A stretch of 64,000 nt of DNA from QHXQ01 sp963788965 (lineage in GTDB: Bacteria > Acidobacteriota > Blastocatellia > Pyrinomonadales > Pyrinomonadaceae): NCBI GenBank assembly GCA_963788965.1, contig CAWBIK010000006.1, positions 1,054,001 through 1,118,000 of the forward strand, given 5' to 3'. Positions 18,195-28,243 of this stretch are shown here, one piece after another. The translations under genes were made by a program, and so were the position numbers. The notes under the pieces were generated by a model. The model did no database searches, was not told the origin of the DNA, and worked only from the letters and a program-made list of their open reading frames with translations. The first letter of the stretch is position 1. Each line of letters opens with the position of its first letter.

Positions 18195-19418
18195 TCAATG
18201 CTGCGCGGCGGCGGCGGGCGGGGCAAAGGCCAGCAGCCCGTGCCGCGTGGTGATCAGCAAAACATTATCGGCGATGATCGGTGAGGCCGCCGTCGTCTCG
18301 TCGTCACCCACCTCAAGACTGTTCAGCGTCTTCCCGTCGTGCAGCGCCAGCACTATGCACGCGTCGCCGCCAAGCGGCACGAAGAGTGCGCTGTCCGCGC
18401 TCGTCAAAGGCTGCGCCGCAATCCGGCCCGCGAGTTGGCGTTTCCACACGCGCTCGCCGCGCCGGTACGAGAGCAGGTAGACGAAATTATCAAGCGAGGC
18501 GATGATCAGTCCGTTCGGCGTCGCGGCCACCGACTGCACGCCCGCGCCCGTGCGCGTCCGCCAGCGCATGCGCCCCGTCTGTTCTTCGACCGCGTAGACG
18601 AAACCGTCCGCCGAGCCGAACAGGACAAGTTGATTCGTGACCGCGACAGGCCCGCGCACAGCGCCGTGGGTCTGATAACGCCAAAGGATTTGTCCCGTCT
18701 GCTCATCCAACACTAACAGCGCCCCGTCCTCGCTGCCCACGTACAGCCGCCCGTCGGACAGCACCGGCTGCGAGGCAAAGGGAGCGGAGTATTGGGCCAG
18801 CCACTTAATCTCGCCTGTCTCTTTAGCAAAAGCATAGAGCCGCCCGTCGGCTGCGCCCGCGAAGATATTCGTTGCGCTCGCGGCCAGCGCCCCGCGAATC
18901 GGGCGGGGCAACGTGTGCATCCAGAGCGTCACCCCGCTCTTGCGGCTCAGCGCGTAGAGCGCGCCCGTAGCTCGATAAAAAGTCTGCCCGTCTTCTGCCT
19001 GCGTACTTTCCGTGGCCACGTAGACGCCGCGCTCATCCGCTCCCGGCGCGGCCGAGAACGTGCCGCCCATGTCCGACTTCCAGATCAACTGCCCGTCCGT
19101 AGCGCGTAGAGCGATGAGCGCGCCAGTCGCCAGCGGCAAGTAGACACTATCGCCGCTCGCGGCGGGCGTAAGATTCAGCGTGCTTTCGGTCGTATACTGC
19201 CAGCGCGCGGTCAAAGGCTGGGAAAAGACCATCTGTTGACCAGCCCCAAGACCGGAGCAGGGCAGCAGGAGCAGCACGGCGCTAAGGAACAATGCAGACC
19301 ACGCCGATCCGGCTATTTCCCCCTCGCGTGCCCCTCGGCGCGTCCGGCCGCTATACTTTTTTATCAGGTTGCACATAAAATGACCGGCTCGTGTAATGCC
19401 CCCGGCGGTTAGGAGCAT
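18195..19418 (-). CDS. PQQ-type beta-propeller protein (BamB-like), exported
   Basis: A secreted or lipid-anchored beta-propeller. After a hydrophobic signal (about residues 40-58, ending near LLLLPCSGLG, which may be a lipobox) come repeated PQQ-like blades such as GALIALRATDGQLIWKSD, GALYALSRKSGVTLW, GRLYAFAKETGEIKW and GFVYAVEEQTGRMRW. About seven blades fit 407 residues. BamB of the outer-membrane assembly machine has this architecture, but generic PQQ propellers do too, so the role is open. ATG 19376 is a likelier start than 19418 because it gives a normal signal peptide length. It converges with pssA. Confidence 0.82.
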   Translation of the reverse strand: MLLTAGGITRAGHFMCNLIKKYSGRTRRGAREGEIAGSAWSALFLSAVLLLLPCSGLGAGQQMVFSQPLTARWQYTTESTLNLTPAASGDSVYLPLATGALIALRATDGQLIWKSDMGGTFSAAPGADERGVYVATESTQAEDGQTFYRATGALYALSRKSGVTLWMHTLPRPIRGALAASATNIFAGAADGRLYAFAKETGEIKWLAQYSAPFASQPVLSDGRLYVGSEDGALLVLDEQTGQILWRYQTHGAVRGPVAVTNQLVLFGSADGFVYAVEEQTGRMRWRTRTGAGVQSVAATPNGLIIASLDNFVYLLSYRRGERVWKRQLAGRIAAQPLTSADSALFVPLGGDACIVLALHDGKTLNSLEVGDDETTAASPIIADNVLLITTRHGLLAFAPPAAAAQH

Positions 19419-19484
19419 AACCTAACTCAGCTAAATCCGCATTCACGTCAGACGTTCCAACGCCCACGGAGGTTGACCTAAAAC

Positions 19485-21035
19485 TTGGCCGAGCAGCGAC
19501 ACGACACGATTATCATCCTCGATTTTGGCTCGCAGTACACGCAGCTTATCGCCCGGCGCATACGCGAGTGCGGGGTCTATTGCGAAATCTGGCCCTGTCA
19601 CGTCCCCGTAGAGAAGGTGCGTGCCCTGCGCCCACGCGGGCTGATCCTGTCCGGCGGGCCATCCTCTGTGTATGACGAGGGCGCACCCCAACTCCCTGTG
19701 GGTCTGTTAGATAATCTCGACTGTCCGGTGCTTGGCATCTGCTACGGGTTGCAACTTATTACAGCCGCGCTCGGCGGGGAGGTGCGCCCTTCACGCAACC
19801 GCGAGTATGGCTACGCCCGCCTGAGTGTGACCGAGCCTGATAGCCCTATTTTCACGGGTCTGCCGGCCGAACTAGACGTTTGGCTCAGCCACGGCGATTA
19901 CGTGACACGCGTGCCGCCCGGTTTTCGCATAACGGCCCGCACGGACGAGGCGCTTAATGCATTTGAAGACTTAAGCAGGTGCATATACGGCGTTCAGTTC
20001 CACCCCGAAGTGGCGCACACGCCGCAAGGGGCGGAGATTTTGCGCAACTTCGTCTTCGGCGTTTGTCAGGCGCGCGGCGACTGGTCAGCCCGCTCGATTA
20101 TCGCCGAGCAGATCGAGCGCATCCGGGCTCAGGTTGGCAATGGGCGCGCGGTCTGTGGGCTGTCTGGCGGCGTCGATTCGACGGTGGCCGCCGCTCTCGT
20201 GCATGAGGCGATTGGCGCGCGTCAGACCTGCATCTTTGTCAACAACGGACTGCTGCGCGAAGGCGAGTTTGAGGGCACGTTGCGGCTCTTTAAGCAGCGG
20301 ATGAGTTTGAACGTGCGCGGCGTCGATGCGAGCGCGCAATTTTTATCGGCTTTGCGCGGCGTGACCGATCCGGAAGAGAAGCGGCGTATCATCGGTCGCG
20401 TCTTCATAGATGTCTTTGAGGCGGAAGCTGTCCAGATCGGCGATGTGGATCATCTGGTGCAGGGCACGCTCTACCCGGACGTGATCGAGTCGGTTTCCGT
20501 GCGCGGCCCTTCCGCCGTCATCAAAAGCCATCACAACGTGGGCGGGTTGCCTGAACAGATGCGCCTAAAACTCATCGAGCCGCTACGCGAGCTCTTCAAA
20601 GACGAAGTGCGCCACATCGGGCGCGACCTGAACGTGCCGGACGAGATATTACGCCGACACCCTTTCCCCGGTCCCGGCTTGGCTGTGCGCATCTTAGGCG
20701 CGATCAACGAAGAACACCTGCGCCTGCTACGTGCGGCCGACCGCATTCTTGAAGAAGAGTTGCGCTTGGCCAACCTATACGATGCTGTGTGGCAAGCCTT
20801 CCCGGTGCTACTGCCAGTTTCGTCCGTCGGGGTCATGGGCGACTTTCGCACGTATGAAAAGGTCGTCGCCATAAGGGCTGTGACAAGTGTAGACGGGATG
20901 ACGGCCGATTGGGCGCGGCTACCACACGACGCGCTAGCGCGTATCTCGACCCGCATAGTGGCCGAAGTTCGCGGCATTAACCGCGTGGTCTACGACATCA
21001 GTTCAAAGCCCCCTAGCACCATTGAATGGGAGTAG
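19485..21035 (+). CDS. guaA: GMP synthase (glutamine-hydrolysing)
   Basis: Converts XMP to GMP with glutamine. Residues 1-200 form the class I amidotransferase domain (LDFGSQYTQLIARRIRE, nucleophile in GICYGLQ, FHPEVAHT). The ATP pyrophosphatase domain begins with GLSGGVDSTVAAAL, and the C-terminal dimerisation domain ends in the conserved STIEWE. At 516 residues it is full length. The start is TTG 19485, with GGAGGTT ten bases upstream and no other start preserving the N-terminal strand. It appears monocistronic, with about 110 bases of divergent promoter region shared with the propeller gene. Confidence 0.96.
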   Translation: MAEQRHDTIIILDFGSQYTQLIARRIRECGVYCEIWPCHVPVEKVRALRPRGLILSGGPSSVYDEGAPQLPVGLLDNLDCPVLGICYGLQLITAALGGEVRPSRNREYGYARLSVTEPDSPIFTGLPAELDVWLSHGDYVTRVPPGFRITARTDEALNAFEDLSRCIYGVQFHPEVAHTPQGAEILRNFVFGVCQARGDWSARSIIAEQIERIRAQVGNGRAVCGLSGGVDSTVAAALVHEAIGARQTCIFVNNGLLREGEFEGTLRLFKQRMSLNVRGVDASAQFLSALRGVTDPEEKRRIIGRVFIDVFEAEAVQIGDVDHLVQGTLYPDVIESVSVRGPSAVIKSHHNVGGLPEQMRLKLIEPLRELFKDEVRHIGRDLNVPDEILRRHPFPGPGLAVRILGAINEEHLRLLRAADRILEEELRLANLYDAVWQAFPVLLPVSSVGVMGDFRTYEKVVAIRAVTSVDGMTADWARLPHDALARISTRIVAEVRGINRVVYDISSKPPSTIEWE

Positions 21036-21251
21036 CGGAAGTTGAGTCGGCGGGCCTTGAACCGGCTACTCAAGCATTTTCTTAGGGTGTCGCGCGAACC
21101 TGCTCTCCGCCAAGGGTTCTGCTACCAGTTCAATCAACACTTCAACATATTGGGGCGCTTAGCAGCCGCGCACACGTGATATAGTGCGCGGCGTTCGTCC
21201 GTCAGGCCACAGTCTGATATACCATGATGACCTGTTTTTAATCGAGCCGAA

Positions 21252-24200
21252 ATGCCCAAGCACAATTTCGTCCACCTGCATCTGCACACAGACTACAGCC
21301 TGCTGGACGGCGCGATCCAGATTAAGCCGCTGTCGAAGCGCGTCGCCGAACTGGGGATGTCCGCCTGCGCCATAACCGATCACGGCAACATGTTCGGCGC
21401 GATCTCTTTCTACAACGCTATGAAGGCGCAAGAGGTCAAGCCGATCATCGGCTGCGAAGTCTACATCACGCGGGGCAGTCGCTTCGACCGCGCTGTCGCC
21501 AAGGCCAAGCCCGGCGAAAAGGCTAACTTTCATTTGATTCTGCTGGCGAAAAACCTTGAGGGCTATCACAATCTCGTCCGTCTGACTTCAAAGGCCTACA
21601 AGGAAGGTTTCTACTACAAGCCGCGCATTGATCCGGAATTACTGGCACAGCACAGCGGCGGCCTTGTCGGCCTGTCCGCCTGCATGTCCGGCGTGCCGTC
21701 GGCGCTGTTGGCACGGGGCGCGTGCGACGAGGCAGCGGCAGCCGCGCATGAATTTCAAGAAATACTCGGCCCCGGTAATTACTTTTTAGAGATACAGGAA
21801 CACGATCTGGACGCGCAGAAGCGCATACGCAAAGACCTGGTTGCGCTGGCGAAGCGCACGGGCGTCCCGCTCGTAGCGACGAACGATTCGCACTATCTCA
21901 TGCCTGAAGACGCGCGCGCGCACGACGTGCTGCTGTGTATCGGTTCTGGTAAGACCGTCCAAGACCCGAACCGCCTGCGCTACGGTTCGCCCAATTTCTA
22001 CGTCCGCTCGCCCGAAGAGATGTGGCGCATCTTTGGCGACGAACTGCCCGAAGTCTTGCATCGCACGGTCGAGATCGCGGAGATGTGCGACATCAAATTT
22101 CCGGCGGGCGTCAACCATCTGCCGATCTATCCGATTCCGGCGAGCGACGCGGACCTGTCGATTGACGAATACTTTGAAAAGGTGGTCAGGGAAGGGTACG
22201 AGAAGCGCCGCGCACAGGTCTGGGAGCCGACGCAACAGCGCGGCGAATTACGTCACACTTTGGCGGAATATCAGGAGCGGATCTCACGCGAGATCGCCAT
22301 GATCAAGCAGATGGGATTTCCCAGCTACTTTCTCATCGTTTGGGATTTCATCCGTTACGCCAAAGAGCGTGCGATTCCCGTCGGTCCGGGCCGCGGCTCG
22401 GCCGCCGGTTCGCTGGTGGCTTATTGCCTTGAGATAACGGACATCGACCCGCTGCAATACAATCTCTTGTTTGAAAGATTCTTAAACCCTGACCGGGTTT
22501 CGATGCCTGACATAGATATAGACTTCTGCGTCCGTGGGCGCGACGAAGTAATCAAACATGTGACCAACTTTTACGGGCGCGACTCGGTCTGTCAGATCAT
22601 CACCTTCGGTACGCTGGCTTCCAAAGCCGCCATCAAAGATGTGGGGCGCGCGCTGAATATGCCCTACGCCGAAGTGGATCGTATAGCGAAAATGATCCCG
22701 CCACCCGTGCGCGGCCGTAACGTCTCCATCACGCAGGCTTTGGAGCAAGTGCCTGAACTGCGCAAGGCTGTCGATGAGAACGGGCAAGTGAAGGAATTGT
22801 TAGATATAGCCCGCCGCTTGGAGGGTTGCGCGCGGCATTCCTCCGTCCATGCCGCCGGGGTGGTTATCTCACCCGTGCAACTCGACGAATTAGTCCCGGT
22901 CGCTGTCTCGTCCCGGCAAGAACTCACAACCCAATACGCCATGTCGGATTTGGAAAAGACCGGCATGCTGAAGATGGACTTCTTGGCCTTAACTACCTTA
23001 ACCATTATAAGCGATTGCTTAAATACCGTTAAGCAATCGCTTGGCCATGAGATCGACTGGACGCAAATCCCGCTTGACGATGCGCAAGCTATGACGCTCT
23101 TTGCCGAAGGACGTACCGAGGCGGTCTTCCAGTTTGAATCGCAGGGCATGCAGGAGATTTGCCGCCGGTTGAAACCCAAAGGCTTGGAAGATTTAGCCGC
23201 GCTCAACGCGCTCTACCGGCCAGGGGCCGCTCGATGGCGGCATGGTTGACGACTTCATCGAGCGGCATCACGGTCACAAAGCTGTCCGCTATCTCGTGCC
23301 TGAGATGAAGGAGATACTGAATAACACTTACGGCATTATCGTCTACCAGGAACAGATCATGCAGTTGGCCCAGAAACTGGCGGGCTATAGTCTGGGCGAT
23401 GCCGATTTAATGCGCCGGGCCATGGGCAAGAAGAAGCGTGAAGAGATGGCCCTACACGAGAAAAAATTCGTATCGGGTGCGGTCGCGCGCAACATCAAGA
23501 AGGAGAAGGCTGAGCAGATCTTTTCCCTCATGGCCCAGTTTGCCGACTATGGGTTTAACCGTAGTCACAGCGTCGCCTATGCGTATCTGGCTTTTCAGAC
23601 AGCATATCTGAAGGCGCATTACCCTGAACATTTTTACGCGGCCGTGCTCTCCAATGAAATAGAGGATACGGCGAAGGTCTTTAAGTACTCGAACGAACTG
23701 AGAGGGCAAGGGATAGAACTTCTGCCGCCCGACGTGAACGAGAGCGGCGGCGGTTTTACCCCGCTAAAAGGGGCCATACGCTACGGGCTGGCAGCGATTA
23801 AAGGCGTCGGCCAGTCGAGCGTAGAAGCCATACTCGAAGCGCGGACGGCGGGCCCCTTCATGTCTCTGTTTGATTTCGCTGAACGGGTCGGGCAGCGCGC
23901 GATCAATAAGCGAGTGCTGGAGAGTCTCGTCTGCGCAGGTGCTTTCGATTCACTCAATCCAGACGGCCAGCACGGTCGCCATGTTTGGCGGGCTGCGCTG
24001 TTCGCGGCCGTAGATACGGCGCTGACCAGAGGCGCACGCGCACAACACGATAAGTTGAGCGGGCAGAGTGGTCTGTTTGCGACGGCGGATGCAACGGCGG
24101 TCGGCGCGCCAGAGCCTTTGCCTGTGGTCGAGCCTTGGACGAACGTTGCACTACTGCTCGGCGAAAAAAACTCCATCGGGTTTTACATCACGGGTCATCC

Positions 24201-24804
24201 GCTCGAAAACTATGTTGAAGTCTTGACTGAGCTAAAGTGCGTTAATAGCTTGAATCTGCATAGCTTCGAGCCTGGATCGATTGCTCGTATGGGCGGGATT
24301 GTGACTGCGCTACAGGAGCGAACGACCAAGAAGGGTGATCGTTTTGCGCTACTGCGGCTGGAGGATCAGGTAGGCGGACTAAAGTGTGTGGTCTGGCCGG
24401 AGGCGTTCAATAAATACAAGCACTTGTTGGTTGACGACGCGGCCGTGCTCGTCTCCGGTAAATTGGACTCAGGGGATGAAGGGGGCGCTTCAATTATCGC
24501 GGACGAGATTGTAAGCCTTGAAGATGTGCTGCAAAAGCGGGCGCGCGCGGTCTTGCTGCGTTTGCCTATGGATAAAACGCCCGAAGCAGTTTTGGACGCA
24601 CTGTTTAAAGTACTGGATCATTACCGCGGGGATTGCGACGTGTTGATTGAGATGTACCTGCGCGGCGGCGTGCTCGTGCGTACAAGGGCGCACGGCGCGT
24701 TGCGCGTCGAGGGCAGTCTGGAGATGGAGGCGGCGGTGCGCGAACTGGGGTTTTCTGTCGAGTGGTTTAGTGGTGAGCGTCTGCGCGCCGATGTGGGGGC
24801 TTGA
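21252..24804 (+). CDS. dnaE: DNA polymerase III alpha subunit, one frameshift
   Basis: The replicative polymerase subunit, about 1183 residues after repair. The PHP domain opens with LHLHTDYSLLDGA and ITDHGNMFGA. The catalytic palm has GPGRGSAAGSLVAY and MPDIDIDF. The thumb and fingers (HSSVHAAGVVIS, MLKMDFLAL) come before the shift, while MVDDFIERHHGH, RRAMGKKK and FNRSHSVAYA follow it. A C-terminal OB fold (GIVTALQERTTKKGDRFA) is present. One G too many in GGGG near 23224 changes the frame exactly at the conserved ALYRPGPL-GGMVDDF segment. Because the gene is indispensable, a consensus error is by far the likeliest cause. No proofreading exonuclease domain is present, as usual for DnaE. Confidence 0.95.
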
Positions 24805-24879
24805 CGGCAGACTAATTGTGCCGCATCCTGTCGCCCTGAACGCTCTTGTTAAATCGTATCTGCAAATAAAAGGTGAGTC

Positions 24880-25704
24880 TTGCCAGAGCAGCCTAATACG
24901 GGTGATGCGATAAAGCCTCCGTCCGCGTTTGAGCGAGTCAAACTCGCACGCCACACAGACCGGCCTTACACGCTCGATTATATAGAAAAACTGTTTGCCG
25001 ATTTCGTCGAACTCAAAGGAGATCGACGCTTTGCTGATGACCCCGCGCTCATCTGCGGCTTCGCTACGTTTCATCAAATCCCGGTTGCCGTTATAGGCCA
25101 GCAAAAGGGGCGTGATACCAAGCAGCGAAGGTATAGAAACTTCGCTATGCCCAAGCCTGAAGGGTATCGCAAAGCCTTGCGTGTGATGCAATTGGCGGCA
25201 AAATTCAACCGCCCTCTCTTGACCTTTATCGACACGCCGGGCGCGTATCCGGGCATAGACGCAGAGGAGCGGGGCCAAGCAGAAGCCATCGCGCGCAATT
25301 TGTTGGAGATGGCCAAACTGGACGTGCCGATTGTCGTGACGATTATTGGCGAAGGCGGTTCCGGCGGAGCCTTGGCCATAGGCGTGGGCGATGTCGTGTT
25401 AATGTTGGAAAATGCGATCTACTCGGTCATTTCGCCGGAAGGCTGCGCCGCGATTCTGTGGAAGGATGCAGCGCAGGCGGCGCGCGCGGCGGAGGCGCTG
25501 CGGTTGACTGCCAGCGACTTGAAACGGTTGGGGGTGGTGGATCAAATTGTGCCTGAGCCTGTCGGCGGGGCGCACATGGATGCGGACGAAGCTGCGCGGT
25601 TGTTAGACGAGAGACTTGCCGAAAGTCTGAACTCTGTTTTGCCGCTGCCGGGGGGCGAGCGTAAAGCCAGACGTTACGAAAAACTCCGTGTGCTGGGCGG
25701 GTGA
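24880..25704 (+). CDS. accA: Acetyl-CoA carboxylase carboxyltransferase subunit alpha
   Basis: Transfers CO2 from carboxybiotin to acetyl-CoA together with AccD, the first step of fatty acid synthesis. Visible motifs are LARHTDRPYTLDYIE, GDRRFADDPALICG, FIDTPGAYPGIDAEERGQAEAIARNL, the oxyanion-hole GEGGSGGALAIGV and VISPEGCAAILWKD. The protein is 274 residues and lacks most of the long N-terminal helix of E. coli AccA, which is normal outside proteobacteria. The start is TTG 24880 with AAAGGTGAG upstream. accD is not in the window. Confidence 0.94.
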   Translation: MPEQPNTGDAIKPPSAFERVKLARHTDRPYTLDYIEKLFADFVELKGDRRFADDPALICGFATFHQIPVAVIGQQKGRDTKQRRYRNFAMPKPEGYRKALRVMQLAAKFNRPLLTFIDTPGAYPGIDAEERGQAEAIARNLLEMAKLDVPIVVTIIGEGGSGGALAIGVGDVVLMLENAIYSVISPEGCAAILWKDAAQAARAAEALRLTASDLKRLGVVDQIVPEPVGGAHMDADEAARLLDERLAESLNSVLPLPGGERKARRYEKLRVLGG

Positions 25705-25747
25705 AGGCAAGTGCCTCAGGCTGTTGAAGGCTTGCCTGTCCGAGTCG

Positions 25748-25767
25748 AATGTCGGCGCGCCGACATT
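25748..25767. repeat. 20-bp perfect palindrome, copy 1 (between accA and ssb)
   Basis: AATGTCGGCGCGCCGACATT is fully self-complementary without a loop and sits in the short gap between the convergent accA and ssb stops. The same 20 bases recur exactly inside parB at 31449-31468. It could be a protein-binding site or a bidirectional terminator stem. Confidence 0.8.
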
Positions 25768-25768
25768 G

Positions 25769-26195
25769 CTAGAACGGGATGTCATCGTCCCCGATGTCGG
25801 CATCGCCCGCCTCGGCGCGATTAGCGGGTGCGGATTCGGCGCGCGGGCTGCGCCGCTCCTTCATCGCCCCGGCCGCCGATGAACTGCATGTCAGTGGCGT
25901 GTACTTCGAGTGTATGGCGCTGTCGCCCGTCCCTGTCTGTCCACTCTTCGACGCGCAGCCGTCCTTCGATATAGACTGGGCGACCTTTAGCCAAGTACTG
26001 CGCGGCGGTTTCTGCCTGCCTGCCCCAGAGCGTGATTTTAAACCAAGTGGTAACATCTTGGCTTTCACCGGCTTTATCTTTACGTCGCTCGTTGGTGGCT
26101 AAAGTAAAGCTACAGACGGGCGTGCCTTGCGGGGTGTAGCGCAGTTCGGGGTCGCGCCCCAGATTGCCGACCAAAATGATCTTATTAAAAGACAT
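25769..26195 (-). CDS. ssb: Single-stranded DNA-binding protein, one frameshift
   Basis: An OB-fold protein that coats single-stranded DNA. It begins MSFNKIILVGNLGRDPELRY, followed by FTLATNERRKD, TTWFKITLWGRQAE and GRPVYIEGRLRVEEWTD. The first frame ends early, but the next frame ends in the universal acidic tip DDDIPF at 25769, so a +1 shift lies between about 25870 and 25800. Repaired length is about 141 residues with a short linker. The gene is essential, so an assembly indel is likely. It converges with accA, and the palindrome lies just past its stop. Confidence 0.92.
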
Positions 26196-26345
26196 GTCGA
26201 GAGTCCTTTCGCTACACGCCGGGGTGGATAAAACAAGGCGTCATACTACATGCGTAGGCGAGATGGGTCAAGCGGCGTGTCTATAAGTTTGACATAGGTT
26301 AAGGCTTTACTTTTAAGGTGTTAGCTAAAGGGTAAGGATTGGTTT

Positions 26346-28178
26346 ATGTTGAAGTTCCTCAGCATCGTTAACTTTGCGGTCATCCCGAAGTTGCGGATAG
26401 AGTTTCATGCAGGGCTGAATCTGCTAACGGGTGAGACGGGTGCTGGTAAATCTATCATCGTCGATGCGCTCAGCCTGTTGCTGGGCGCGCGCTCATCGCC
26501 GATGGTTATCAGGACGGGCGAGCGTGTGGCGCTGGTTGAAGGTACGTTTGAACTAAAGGGTGAGCCGGGTCATAAGGTCAAGGAACTCTTGAGCACGGCC
26601 GGAGTCTTGTTGGAAGTTGATGAAGAGTTGATTGTCCGGCGGGAATTACAGGCAGGCGGCCGCACGCGCACCTTTGTGAACGACCGCAACGTTACGGCCG
26701 GCACGCTGAAAGCCATCCAACCGTTTCTCATAGAGATACACGGGCAAGGCGAGCAGCAGGAACTGGTCGTACCGCGCGCACAGTTGCGTCTGCTCGACGC
26801 CTTTGGCAAGTGTGAAGCATTGCGCGCGTCCGTGTCTGAGGCATACGCACGCTGGCGCAGTTTGAACGACTCTTTGCGGGCCATAATTAGCGACGAGATG
26901 GAGCGGGCGCGCACGCTCGACCTCTTGCGCTATCAGTTCGCGGAACTTGAGCGGGTCAATCCACAGCCGGCGGAAGACGAGGCTCTGGCGGCCGAGAAGG
27001 CGCTGTTGGCCCATGCTGAGCGTGTGGCTGAGCTAAGCGCGAAGGCCTTTGCGGCGCTCTATGAGACGGACGACAGTATCTTGACGCAACTCGCATCCGT
27101 GCGGCGCTGGCTGCAAGACCTGCGGGTCTTCGACACGCGGGTCGCGCCTATGCTCGATAGCATAGAGGCGGCCGCCATCACCTTAACGGACGCGGCCGAC
27201 GGCTTGCGCAGTTACGGGGCCGGGCTTGACTCTTCGCCCGAACGGCTCGAAGAGATCGAGCATAGGTTGGCCGAACTTGAGCGTTTAAAGCGGAAATACG
27301 GGCGCGGGCTGACGGGCTTGGACGAGATATCGGTGGAGTTGCGAAACCGGATCGGCGAACTGGAAAATTGGGCCGAGCGAGAGCAGGAGCTTCAGTCTAG
27401 ACTGGCCGAGACGGAGCAGGCTTATGTGGCGGCGGCGGGGCGCTTAACCGAATGCCGGCGGAAGACCGCGCCTTTGCTGGCCGAGCGCGTCACGGCTGAG
27501 TTGCCGCACATCGCTCTGGAGCATGCGAAGTTTATCGTCCGTGTCGAGACGGCGCGGAGTCGTGGCGTCTGGCCTACGTCTGCGGGCGCGGATGATGACG
27601 GCGACAAAGAGGTCGCTTTCTGGACACCGAACGGGTCTGACAGAGTTGAATTTCTACTCGCAGCCAACGTCGGCGAAGAGGCGCGGCCGCTGAGCCGTGT
27701 CGCTTCGGGCGGCGAGTTGTCAAGGCTCATGCTCACGCTTCGCACTGTGGCGCAACGTGACTCGACGCAAAGCGACGCGGGCGCACAGGGCGCAACGCTC
27801 ATCTTTGACGAGATAGATGTAGGCATAGGGGGGCGCGTCGCGGAGGCGGTGGGGCGGCGACTCAAGACTTTGGCTGCGACGCAGCAAGTCTTGTGCGTGA
27901 CGCATCAGCCCCAGATCGCACGCTTCGCAGATCATCATTATGTGGTTGAGAAGCAGGTAGCAGACGGCCGGACGGCGTCTGTCGTCCGAGAAGTCGAGGC
28001 CGAGGCGCGGGTTAGCGAGTTGGCGCGTATGATTGGCGGCACAGAGGATGTGACGACGACTCGTGAGACGGCCCGCTGGCTGATCGAGAGCGCAAAGCCG
28101 CCGCCGCAGACGGGCCCGGCGGCAGTCGAAACAGGGAAACAGCCGCGGGCTAAGGGGCGTCAGCGCCGGCCGGCATAA
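26346..28178 (+). CDS. recN: DNA repair protein RecN
   Basis: An SMC-like ATPase for double-strand break repair, 610 residues. The N-terminus has LNLLTGETGAGKSIIVDAL (Walker A), and the C-terminus has ASGGELSRLMLTLR (signature) and LIFDEIDVGIGGRVAEAVG (Walker B), with a long coiled coil between (about 160-370). The full set of RecN motifs is intact. TTGACA at 26293 followed 17 bases later by a weak -10 could be its promoter. The miaB gene lies 65 bases downstream on the same strand. Confidence 0.94.
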   Translation: MLKFLSIVNFAVIPKLRIEFHAGLNLLTGETGAGKSIIVDALSLLLGARSSPMVIRTGERVALVEGTFELKGEPGHKVKELLSTAGVLLEVDEELIVRRELQAGGRTRTFVNDRNVTAGTLKAIQPFLIEIHGQGEQQELVVPRAQLRLLDAFGKCEALRASVSEAYARWRSLNDSLRAIISDEMERARTLDLLRYQFAELERVNPQPAEDEALAAEKALLAHAERVAELSAKAFAALYETDDSILTQLASVRRWLQDLRVFDTRVAPMLDSIEAAAITLTDAADGLRSYGAGLDSSPERLEEIEHRLAELERLKRKYGRGLTGLDEISVELRNRIGELENWAEREQELQSRLAETEQAYVAAAGRLTECRRKTAPLLAERVTAELPHIALEHAKFIVRVETARSRGVWPTSAGADDDGDKEVAFWTPNGSDRVEFLLAANVGEEARPLSRVASGGELSRLMLTLRTVAQRDSTQSDAGAQGATLIFDEIDVGIGGRVAEAVGRRLKTLAATQQVLCVTHQPQIARFADHHYVVEKQVADGRTASVVREVEAEARVSELARMIGGTEDVTTTRETARWLIESAKPPPQTGPAAVETGKQPRAKGRQRRPA

Positions 28179-28243
28179 AAGATTCTCGCTAGGGTTGAAG
28201 GATTCTGTTACACTCGTCGGCACGCCGACAGGCTGTGCGTTTT

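Noticed and set aside
23200..23260. Programmed frameshifting in dnaE
   Set aside because: The shift falls in a conserved active-site region, no slippery heptamer with a downstream structure is evident, and many other genes show similar one-base shifts; a G-run error is simpler.
24100..24118. Further copies of the GTCGGCGCGCC half-palindrome (also near 40728 and 57352)
   Set aside because: Only one half matches in each case, and common codons explain it; the full 20-mer occurs twice only.
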